From contig JAUCNG010386590.1 in NCBI GenBank assembly GCA_032353305.1, positions 1 through 10,965 of the forward strand: a DNA stretch of 10,965 nt. The letters run 5' to 3'. The translations under genes were made by a program, and so were the position numbers. The DNA comes from Cephalothrix spiralis. Lineage: Eukaryota > Nemertea > Palaeonemertea > Archinemertea > Cephalotrichidae. Positions within the stretch are counted from its first letter, which is position 1; each line of letters opens with the position of its first letter. Under the pieces are notes generated by a model, which ran no database searches, had not been told where the DNA came from, and worked only from the letters and a program-made list of their open reading frames with translations. Below, piece after piece: positions 6,801-10,965 of this stretch.

Positions 6801-8692
6801 GCTAGATTAACCCTTTCATATGAGTTTAACTATATTGATCGAATGTTTATATGGACTATTCTTTATTTAATTTACGCTTCTACAAGTGCCATTTCTCAGT
6901 TTAAAAATTTTCTGATCACATTTTGCACATAAAAAATGACGTTTCTCATACGTGCATAAACTGTTGATACTCGTAATGTTGAATCGGAATTCAGAAATAC
7001 GGATCGGGCCCCGAATTAAATGTTTATCAAGTGTAAATATTTTACAGGTTGTCAAAGTATATCAAAAAGGAGGGAGTTTTTATAATGGACCTTTGTTTAA
7101 ACATTAAATATATACCATTTCCTGATTCAAAGTCATATATTTTAATTAATATCAATAGCAGCAACATTAAACTTATACCAAAATTTTCTCTCTCAAGACA
7201 CAAAATTCGCCTTCACAATCATTAAGTTGTTTTTAAAAATAATTTAAAATGTTGACTTAGTGTCATATAAAGAAGAAACTAATGAAGAAACACATTGATA
7301 TCAGTGTAATATATAGAAACAAGCCATACTAATTATACACTCTAATTTTCAAATATTTTACTCAGTCAATATTTTGAATTTTTTCAAAAACTACCTAATG
7401 ATTGTGAAGGCGAATTTTGAGAGAAAATTTTTGGTATATATAAGTTTCATGTTGCTGCTATTGATATTAATGAAAATATTTGACTTTGAATCAGGAAATT
7501 GTATATATTATCCTCCTTTAATTGGAATTTTATGATATATCAAATTTTCAAATTTTCAAATTTTGCTACTGAAGTCTGTATCAAATATTTATTCTACTAT
7601 GCAATGTATATACATGTATGTCATTATAGTTAAATTTCATTTTATTTACAGGTAAATTAATGCCACTTCAGGAAATAGATTTAAGTTTTGGATTAAAGGA
7701 ATTTGCTCAGTTGACTTTCTTCTATAAAGGCATCGAAATACACAGAAATAGTATACGAATTTTGGACCCAGTTGAAAAATTGAGAATATACGTATCTTGC
7801 CATCTAATAAAACCAATAGAGTAAGTAAAATCGAGAGGCCAAGGTTCATCACAAACGATAAGAGAATTAATAATTTTTGGCCTTAGCAGAATAAAACACA
7901 ACTTTTTATCTTGTGCATGTGGTTAACCGGTTAAATCCCTGACATTAAGAAGATCCGGCCATTTGCAAAAACCCTCGACCCTCCCCCATCTAATTTTCAA
8001 GGCTACTATGCAGTATGTGCCCTGCTTTTATCACATTAAATAAACAACACATTATGTACAATTGATCATCATGTGTCATTTCCTCCACTTAAGATAATTG
8101 AAATAATTTTTTTTTCAAAATTAAACGCCCTTTGCCTCGAAAAAATTGTGATCGGTTTTCTATGTTTTGTACATTTTCAAACTAACTACCCTCCCTGGTA
8201 TTGAAGTGTAAACCATTTGTACATATCATCATGTGTCATTTCCATCTAAATAGCAAAAACCAACTTTGGCAAAAAAGTAGAAAATTGAGAGAAACCATTT
8301 TACAAATTAAACGCCCTTTGCCTCAAAAAAATTGTGATCGTTTAACACACTTTTTTACATTCTACATGGTCAAATATCCAACCAACTGCCATTCTGTCAT
8401 TCTAGAGTTAATCATTCAGTACTATGATATAAAAGCTGGTTGTACCTAATGCAACAAAATCGAACTTTTCTTTATAGTAATGTGATCAAAAGTCAGGACT
8501 GACAATGAAATTAAATGCTTTTTCAGTAGCCTCAGAATATTTCATCTCCCCTGCGGGCAGGGGCATCAGCAGAGCAAACAGAAGAAGGAACCAGTACTAG
8601 AAGAATTCAGGGTAATGACAGACTCTCTACCAATGAGCCGCTTCGATGTTATGGACGGGGATCACATTCACATTGAAGATGCGGACAGCTAG
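676..8692 (+). CDS. TBCEL: Tubulin-specific chaperone cofactor E-like protein (TBCEL/LRRC35), 5'-partial, nine exons
   Basis: The product is a cytoplasmic relative of tubulin cofactor E; in vertebrates TBCEL destabilises tubulin and promotes its proteasomal turnover. Joining nine exons gives 490 residues, numbered here from V1 at base 676. Leucine-rich repeats run over about residues 1-165 (for example VVDLDISNNLIEHW, LKFVNLSKNKLN, IKCLRLNDNRITRW, LTSLILSGNPLL) and resume at 278-315. A repeat cap follows, with LPNISLLNGSEV and SERFFLRQF, the most TBCEL-like part. The linker GKLMPLQEIDL leads into a C-terminal ubiquitin-like domain (about 386-487). Every junction is GT-AG and phases match throughout (0,1,2,1,0,2,1,2). 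TBCEL fits better than TBCE in the cap and linker, but the N-terminus is outside the window, so absence of a CAP-Gly domain cannot be checked. An acidic insert of about 110 residues (167-277) is not in human TBCEL as I recall it. No promoter or start codon is visible. Confidence 0.92.
868..1978 (+). other. TBCEL intron 1 with fold-back element
   Basis: A GT-AG intron of 1111 bases. Its right half (1421-1853) is an imperfect inverted repeat described separately. The left half is AT-rich with palindromic TTTTTGCATGCAAAAA near 1184-1199 and no recognised gene. Small open frames at 679-945 (past the exon end) and 952-1155 are read-through or chance. Confidence 0.8.
1421..1853. repeat. Long imperfect inverted repeat (fold-back MITE), intron 1
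   Basis: The outer end CCATCAAATACTTCT (from 1423) pairs with AGAAATATTTGATGG at 1838-1852. The inner arms share GAGCGCAGTCGATT (1588-1601) against AATCGACTGCGCTC near 1705-1719, and at the centre CAACCTAG (1631-1638) faces CTAGGTTG (1665-1672). Between these the arms align with many mismatches and gaps over about 200 bases each. No open frame is inside. The layout suggests an old fold-back DNA transposon; a clear target-site duplication was not found. Confidence 0.65.
1979..2117 (+). CDS. TBCEL: TBCEL exon 2: leucine-rich repeats
   Basis: The acceptor is TGTTTTAG at 1978 and the donor GTAAGT at 2118; the exon starts in phase 0 and ends in phase 1. It encodes 46 residues, including IENLVLNSTGVPWQDV and LPKLKELHICRNG. 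The W-x-x-V turn followed by LP-x-L matches the human TBCEL segment with SWETV and LPDLEELFL. The split glycine codon is completed by the next exon. Confidence 0.9.
2209..2710. repeat. Fold-back element with GCGCATGCGC-bearing arms, intron 2
   Basis: The left end GGGCACGGCTGACGGAT faces the right end, whose reverse complement starts GCACGGGCGACGGATC. Further paired blocks follow: TTTAGTC-x-CTT, GCCGAG, ATGCGCATACGCGGTCGA against ATGCGCATGCGCGGTCGA, AATCAGAAAAATTACACTGG against AATCTGAAAAATTACACCGG, TTTCTATCTGTCCGT on both sides, and ATATGA-x-GT-x-A-ATCAGCC near the centre (~2395-2490). Arms of about 200 bases leave almost no loop. No transposase frame is present, so it is a non-autonomous DNA element. 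Confidence 0.75.
2863..3001. mobile_element. Tc1/mariner-type MITE, intron 2
   Basis: The element starts CAGT and ends ACTG and is flanked on both sides by TA (2861-2862 and 3002-3003), the expected target duplication of Tc1/mariner transposons. The terminal repeats share GTTCTAATGCGAAAAAA (left, from 2874) with its reverse complement near 2977-2994. Inside, AAATTTGTTACCTAAAA occurs on the left and again in inverted form on the right. At about 139 bp it has no coding capacity. Confidence 0.72.
3118..3199 (+). CDS. TBCEL: TBCEL exon 3: short leucine-rich repeat exon
   Basis: This 82-base exon lies between TGTTTCAG (ends 3117) and the donor GTAACG at 3200. The donor is weaker at position +5/+6 than the GTAAGT used by most other exons here. 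It enters in phase 1 and leaves in phase 2, giving GYSKIDDSNLGAIKSIKCL and RLNDNRIT. The match is to the human segment containing LLHITDNNLQDW. No start-to-stop open frame marks it; it is recognised by frame continuity and repeat spacing. Confidence 0.88.
3401..4076. mobile_element. ~676 bp non-autonomous DNA element with TACACAGG termini
   Basis: The left end TACACAGGTTTATCGAA (3401-3417) is the inverse of the right end, ATAAACCTGTGTA (4064-4076). The arms stay similar inward: CCGCGAAAATCTAGG on the left faces a right-arm segment whose complement is CCGCGAAAATCTCGAG. The similarity continues weakly for about 150 bases with shared GCCAATTT. TA at both tips would fit a TA target-site family. 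A block at about 3738-3846, read on the minus strand, is shared with SINE copy 2 at 5946-6046, so a SINE tail may be nested inside. Confidence 0.62.
3738..3846 (-). repeat. Copy of a ~100 bp repeat block, inverted relative to 5946-6046
   Basis: Read on the minus strand this gives CTACAGGCCTAAGGGT, then AATGCTCATAAAGCGGACCC, TGTGTCTATTTGAGCCAGTC and AATAAGTTG. The same blocks occur on the plus strand at 5946-6046 with a handful of differences. There they form the 3' part of a tRNA-derived SINE, so this is probably a 5'-truncated SINE insertion. It is the closest pair of dispersed repeats seen in the window. Confidence 0.75.
4172..4434 (+). CDS. TBCEL: TBCEL exon 4: repeat plus first half of acidic insert
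   Basis: The acceptor is TTTTCTTAACAG (ends 4171) and the donor GTAAGT at 4435; phase 2 in, phase 1 out. It completes the repeat with RWEEIWKL and LPNLTSLILSGNPLLDI. At about residue 167 it changes into an acidic, low-complexity stretch (runs such as NEDDLNDS, NEDDEKLAEA and EELKDDDTSF) holding a CxxC pair at C181/C184. The exon ends with PPPDATEDEG. The acidic part does not resemble the vertebrate protein and is probably disordered. Confidence 0.88.
4435..5209 (+). other. TBCEL intron 4 with SINE
   Basis: A GT-AG intron of 775 bases interrupting the acidic insert. It contains a tRNA-derived SINE from about 4617 to 4950. The remaining 260 bases before the acceptor are AT-rich with nothing recognised. 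Confidence 0.8.
4617..4950 (+). mobile_element. tRNA-derived SINE, copy 1
   Basis: The head has a box-A-like GGCGCATTCAGAGGTAGAGC (4623-4642) and box-B-like GGTTCGAGAC (4668-4677) at tRNA spacing, with a possible anticodon stem CCTTC/GAAGG between them. The body shares with the other two SINEs a run near 4733-4830: CTCGGTCAG, AAATACGTG, GTGGGACGCTTT, CTCCCTTCGG, ATCGGTATGTGGAAGAT and GAGTGCGGGG. The 3' limit is uncertain, because no simple tail or target duplication was clear. It is a relic tRNA structure, not a tRNA gene. Confidence 0.75.
5210..5475 (+). CDS. TBCEL: TBCEL exon 5: second half of acidic insert, CxxC motif and return to repeats
   Basis: The acceptor is ATCCTTTAG (ends 5209) and the donor GTACGT at 5476; phase 1 in, phase 0 out. 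The first 50 or so residues are acidic and lysine-rich (NPVDEVTEEFKKN, NTKEEDEESPRK). Next comes KCEACGREF, a second CxxC pair at C262/C265 with the look of a zinc-ribbon knuckle. From about residue 278 the leucine-rich repeat resumes: GKLVLLCISETLLSSWKDL and FPSLQSLRVK, matching the human segment with ISLHKSGLQSW and FPKLEEVRL. Confidence 0.9.
5476..6211 (+). other. TBCEL intron 5 with SINE
   Basis: A GT-AG intron of 736 bases. A tRNA-derived SINE fills about 5716-6060. The first 240 bases and last 150 bases show nothing recognised. Open frames at 5399-5599 and 5596-5778 run out of the exon or into the SINE head and are not genes. Confidence 0.8.
5716..6060 (+). mobile_element. tRNA-derived SINE, copy 2
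   Basis: The head keeps a perfect six-pair T-arm: CCCGGG (5749-5754), seven-base loop TTCGAGA, CCCGGG (5762-5767). A degenerate box A (CAGTGGCAAGCGGTAAAGA) precedes it. The body shares the central domain of the other copies: GGCTCGGTCAGG, AAATACTTG, GTGTGGGACACTG, CTCCCTTCGGTGTAAACC, TTGGTATATAGAAAATAGAT and GAGTACGGG. The 3' part (5946-6046) recurs inverted at 3738-3846. The good T-arm makes this the least decayed head in the window. Confidence 0.8.
6212..6270 (+). CDS. TBCEL: TBCEL exon 6: 59-base exon at the repeat cap
   Basis: The acceptor is TTTCATTTTAG (ends 6211) and the donor GTAAGT at 6271; phase 0 in, phase 2 out. It encodes DVSLLCHVPVEDRRKLFLA plus a split cysteine. This lines up with the human PYTTEERRKLVIARLP segment, where the ERRKL helix caps the repeat array. 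It is too short to be found as an open frame and is called from homology and phase. Confidence 0.9.
6271..6547 (+). other. TBCEL intron 6
   Basis: The shortest intron here, 277 bases. AT-rich; no repeat, RNA gene or regulatory element is recognised in it. Confidence 0.8.
6548..6684 (+). CDS. TBCEL: TBCEL exon 7: repeat cap and linker
   Basis: The acceptor is TTTTTTAG (ends 6547) and the donor GTAAGT at 6685; phase 2 in, phase 1 out. It reads LPNISLLNGSEVMPTELEKS followed by ERFFLRQFSTV and YMDLVEKHG. The pattern LNGS-x-V, then SERFF-x-R, then Y-x-x-L-x-x-x-x-GKL is the most diagnostic TBCEL segment in the window and argues against TBCE. Confidence 0.93.
6685..7651 (+). other. TBCEL intron 7 with fold-back element
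   Basis: A GT-AG intron of 967 bases. The right half carries a strong inverted repeat (about 7052-7545). The left half is AT-rich and contains only a chance minus-strand frame at 6867-7055. Just before the acceptor is a short reiteration of CAAATTTTC near 7541-7562. Confidence 0.8.
7052..7545. repeat. Well-preserved fold-back element, intron 7
   Basis: Two long arms (about 7106-7262 and 7366-7508) are inverse copies with few differences. They include two perfect 23-base pairings: 7145-7167 with 7449-7471 (core CAATAGCAGCAACAT) and 7202-7224 with 7396-7418 (core CGCCTTCACAATCATTA). TTTCCTGATTCAAAGTC also matches exactly. A weaker extension (TATATC, AGGAGG) reaches about 7052 and 7545. The loop is about 100 bases. 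It has no coding frame and is the best conserved palindrome in the window, probably the youngest. Confidence 0.82.
7652..7820 (+). CDS. TBCEL: TBCEL exon 8: start of ubiquitin-like domain
   Basis: The acceptor is TTTATTTACAG (ends 7651) and the donor GTAAGT at 7821; phase 1 in, phase 2 out. It encodes GKLMPLQEIDLSFGLKEF, then LTFFYKGIEIHRNSIRILDP and VEKLRIYVSCHL. The alternating hydrophobic strands and the helix with VEKLRIYV correspond to the first strands and helix of the TBCEL ubiquitin-like fold (human helix VAELKKQLK). Overall identity in this domain is lower than in the repeats. Confidence 0.9.
7821..8526 (+). other. TBCEL intron 8 with internal duplication
   Basis: A GT-AG intron of 706 bases. 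It contains a diverged direct duplication (about 8055-8390) and otherwise AT-rich DNA. The plus-strand open frame at 8201-8449 spans the second copy; its translation shows no domain and an equivalent frame is not kept in the first copy, so it is rejected as a gene. Confidence 0.8.
8055..8390. repeat. Diverged direct tandem duplication, intron 8
   Basis: Copy 1 (from 8055) and copy 2 (from 8219) share TGTACA, ATCATCATGTGTCATTTCC (8065 and 8225), AAATTAAACGCCCTTTGCCT (8118 and 8304) and AAAAAATTGTGATCG. The spacing shifts from 160 to 186 bases because copy 2 has about 26 extra bases in the middle. Both copies end in a T-rich run with ACATT and a CAA-CTAC/CAACTGC segment. Confidence 0.75.
8527..8692 (+). 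CDS. TBCEL: TBCEL terminal coding exon: end of ubiquitin-like domain
   Basis: The acceptor is GCTTTTTCAG (ends 8526), followed at once by TAG, so CAGTAG forms a tandem NAGNAG acceptor. Using 8526 gives D-S-L at the junction; using 8529 gives D-L; both stay in frame. The exon continues RIFHLPCGQG, VLEEFRVMTDSLPMSRFDV and MDGDHIHIEDADS before the stop TAG at 8690-8692. The ending F-x-V-x-DGD-x-I-x-I-E matches the human FGIRDGDKIYVES end, so the C-terminus is complete. Confidence 0.92.
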
Positions 8693-9284
8693 TAAAAAGA
8701 GAACCGTGATCGAGGTTGTTCTCTGATTTGTAGACCTCGTTGTTGAATACCTCAGTTTAGTGAATAATGTATTTGAATTGTGTCAAATACAAATATTTCA
8801 TTTGTATTTAAAATGTGATGATTTCATGAAAGTCATATTTCGTTACGAAAAATATTGTAGATCTGATCCAGGATAGAAGTATGTTTAATGGTTTTATTAG
8901 CACATTAATCCGTGCTTAAATGATTATAGAAGGAAATCCACTATGTTGCCAAAAACGGCGGCAAGAATAAAAAATTTGGGATCCGTCGGCGGTCTATTTT
9001 ATTTTAGATTGATGTCCGGATAAAAAACAACTATTGTCGGGGATCCGTTTAAACTCCAAACTAAGAATCTAACAAGTATTATTAAATCTATAGTGTTATT
9101 ATATTTTTGTTTTCCATACAGTTCATTGAAATCTTTTGTGAAAATTATGTCTTTTTTAGCAAAATTTTGAACCTCTCGTGTTTTCTCGCTTGAACTCGCA
9201 AAATCTCGCTCCTTTCAGCCTGAGTGTGCAAAAAATGTCACCAGCCCAACAAGGCCTATAGGCTGCTTCAACTGGCCTATTCGT
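8693..9284 (+). other. TBCEL 3' UTR and downstream flank
   Basis: Non-coding sequence after the stop codon. A canonical AATAAA at 8966-8971 is the nearest candidate poly(A) signal, giving a 3' UTR of roughly 300 bases. A GGATCCGT word occurs twice near 8980 and 9041. No gene or other repeat was seen. The true 3' end could lie further on, since another AATAAA is at 9860-9865. Confidence 0.6.
8966..8971 (+). promoter_or_regulatory. Candidate poly(A) signal for TBCEL
   Basis: AATAAA, 274 bases after the stop codon and the first canonical hexamer downstream of it. A T-rich stretch (CTATTTTATTTTAG) follows within about 40 bases and could serve as the downstream element. Use of this site cannot be proven from sequence alone. 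Confidence 0.5.
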
Positions 9285-9450
9285 AAATATACCCCGCACT
9301 CTCATATCCTTCATCCATTTTCTATATAGCGATGAGAGCCGGGTTTAACACAAGGGAGGGACACAGTCTCGCTTCAACATTTTAATGTCACCCATGAGGG
9401 AACGATCCTGCAATGGTCTTGCCCAAGACTGTCAAGAGGCATTCTGAGTC
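9285..9450 (-). mobile_element. tRNA-derived SINE fragment, copy 3 (minus strand)
   Basis: Read on the minus strand this gives CTTGGGCAAG, then GTGTCCCTCCCTTGTGTTAA, CCCGGCTCTCATCG, CTATATAGAAAATGGATGA and GAGAGTGCGGGG. These are the same blocks in the same order as the central domains of copies 1 and 2. The tRNA head expected to the right (beyond 9450) is not recognisable, so the copy is truncated or decayed. Confidence 0.7.
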
Positions 9451-10050
9451 TAGAGCGGACACCAAGGTGCTAGTTTCAGCTTCTGGCGTGTACCGGTAGC
9501 TTATTTTCATGACGTCAGTTTAAGATATTTTATGAGAGGTGACTAACACGAGATTTAAAATTTGGCTAAAGGAGACACATTTTTCACAACTGAACCTCAA
9601 TGTACTGTAAATATATTTTCCCAATATATATTTAGCATTTTGCATTTATAAGGTAAAATGTGCTTTAAAATTGCAATAATTAAAATAGCATTTGTTTAAA
9701 AATTTAAATTTATGAGAATATTCATATATCAACCCAATCTATTGTTAGGTAAATAGCATTTTTTATCAGAATGCTACATTTTAGAGATTTATTCACTATA
9801 ATATTCAGTTTAAACTTGAAGTTCACAATTAGTCCGTGAATGAATTTTTTAGTGAGAAAAATAAATTAAATATGTGGACATTTCTAATGTATGTTTAGTA
9901 TGTGTTGTATAGATGGTAACGATTGAGAAGTAAGAAGTTCGATTTATTTTACACATGTTTATTATATCAAGGGTCGTATATCAATAATACTATATTCCAG
10001 GGTTTACTTATTTTTACTTAAAATCTAAGAAATTCTAGAATATTATTATT
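9451..10050. other. AT-rich intergenic DNA
   Basis: About 600 bases without a recognised gene, RNA or repeat. It contains an alternative AATAAA at 9860-9865, which could serve a longer TBCEL transcript. Confidence 0.6.
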
Positions 10051-10574
10051 TGTCCCAATATTATGAGAGAAAAAACAGCAAGATGACGTCATATTGTGAC
10101 TTAATTATGAATTGACCATATCGCTGCTAGTGTTCTTCTGATATAAATTTTGTGCAAATCATCCTAACAACAACTGTAATACATAAATTTCCCCAAAAGA
10201 ACCAAAATGTTAAATTTCCCCAAATGAACGTCCTATGTTGGAAATGTGATATTCTAATCCTTTAAAATTTTTCATATACAATTAATTCATATTAACAAAA
10301 ACAATTATTAAAATATGTAATGCACTGCAAGTATTCCAGATTAATTTTAGAGTGATTGAAAATAGCATTCTCTTGATTTAGTATGGGATTTAGGGTGGGG
10401 AAAATGAAACCAGAGGTTCTTCGGTAGAATCATCGTAGCTCCCTTAGTTATGAACTGATCGGCACCAAATTCGGGAGAGTAGACCGATCATATTTTTTGC
10501 AATTATTAAAATATTCATAATTAAGTCACAATTTCAGGTCATCTGGCTGTTTTCCATAATATTGGGACACACTG
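10051..10574. mobile_element. Mariner-type MITE (~524 bp)
   Basis: Inverted ends of about 60 bases share TGTCCCAATATTATG, AAAACAGC, AGATGAC and a perfect 20-base block, ATTGTGACTTAATTATGAAT (10093-10112 against 10513-10532). The right tip read inward is TACAGTGTGTCCCAA, a typical Tc1/mariner end starting CAGT next to TA. The left tip lacks the CAGTG part (ATTATTTGTCCCAA), so it has decayed or been lost. No transposase frame is present. Inside is a 27-base tandem duplication. Confidence 0.75.
10184..10237. repeat. Tandem duplication of ~27 bases
   Basis: TAAATTTCCCCAAAAGAAC (10184) recurs as TAAATTTCCCCAAATGAAC (10211) at a period of 27 bases. It sits inside the mariner-type MITE, so it is probably a feature of that element or a local slippage event. 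Confidence 0.6.
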
Positions 10575-10898
10575 TATAATCGATTGATTAATTCGTTTTA
10601 GTATTAAAAGTATAACAATTATCTTCCTTTTAACTACATGTAGTTTAAGTTTTAACATTCAAGCAATAATCTACTTTCAAAATATTATTTTGAAGTATGA
10701 CAACAATATAAGTTTTGACAAAAGGGGTCTAAAAGTGACTTATTCGATTTATCTATATAATTTTATACAACTTTATTGTAAAAATATTATATAATCATAC
10801 AGTATTGTAAAAATTATTGTATAAACTGTACTTGTATGTTTTATTCTAGATGTCCATGTTATGGTATTTTTTACATATATAAGAATGGAATATGGTTT
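10575..10898. other. AT-rich intergenic DNA at the right edge
   Basis: About 320 bases, very AT-rich, with near-palindromic ATTATATAATCATACAG runs around 10780-10830. No gene is seen. The minus-strand open frame at 10773-10958 crosses the hairpin next to it and is a chance frame. Confidence 0.55.
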
Positions 10899-10935
10899 AA
10901 CAGGGGGTCGTTCCCCCTCACGGTGACCCCCTGTT
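10899..10935. repeat. GC-rich perfect hairpin
   Basis: AACAGGGGGTC (10899-10909) is the exact inverse of GACCCCCTGTT (10925-10935), with a 15-base loop (GTTCCCCCTCACGGT). It stands out in very AT-rich surroundings and is preceded by TT to form TTAA. It may be a terminal structure of a mobile element continuing beyond the window. A bacterial-type terminator reading is not appropriate in this genome. Confidence 0.55.
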
Positions 10936-10965
10936 TTTATTAATGTTCTATAATCCATAAAATAT

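Noticed and set aside
6867-7055. Minus-strand frame with a CAKC-x-QK motif resembling a zinc finger
   Set aside because: Only one CxxC, no histidine pair at correct spacing, and it lies inside an intron in AT-rich DNA; chance is the simplest reading.
10899-10945. Rho-independent terminator (GC hairpin followed by T run)
   Set aside because: The window is animal nuclear DNA with spliced exons; the resemblance has no functional meaning here.

Overview
The window is animal nuclear DNA: AT-rich, with a gene split by clean GT-AG introns and a high load of small non-autonomous transposons (tRNA-derived SINEs and fold-back/MITE elements). The protein and the SINE-rich introns suggest an invertebrate, most likely a lophotrochozoan such as a mollusc. 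The species assignment is an inference; no marker in the window fixes it.

One gene dominates. Nine coding exons on the + strand (676-867, 1979-2117, 3118-3199, 4172-4434, 5210-5475, 6212-6270, 6548-6684, 7652-7820, 8527-8692) join in a consistent reading frame into 490 residues plus a stop. They encode the leucine-rich-repeat body and C-terminal ubiquitin-like domain of a tubulin-specific chaperone cofactor E-like protein (TBCEL, also LRRC35). The N-terminal exon or exons (about 45 residues in human TBCEL) lie before the window or were not recognised. The protein is odd in carrying an acidic insert of about 110 residues with two CxxC pairs in the middle of the repeat domain, encoded by exons 4 and 5 as numbered in this window.

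Nearly every intron holds a different mobile or palindromic element. Intron 1 has a long imperfect inverted repeat. Intron 2 has a ~500 bp fold-back whose arms carry NRF1-like GCGCATGCGC sites, and a ~139 bp Tc1/mariner-type MITE. Intron 3 has a ~676 bp element with TACACAGG ends. Introns 4 and 5 each have a tRNA-derived SINE. Intron 7 has a well-preserved fold-back, and intron 8 has a diverged direct duplication. Intron 6 (277 bp) looks empty.

After the stop codon at 8692 come the 3' UTR with a candidate poly(A) signal at 8966, a minus-strand SINE fragment (~9285-9450), AT-rich DNA, a ~524 bp mariner-type MITE (10051-10574) and a strong GC-rich hairpin near the right edge. No second protein gene, rRNA, intact tRNA gene or CRISPR array was recognised. 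The small open frames elsewhere lie in introns or repeats and do not look like genes.
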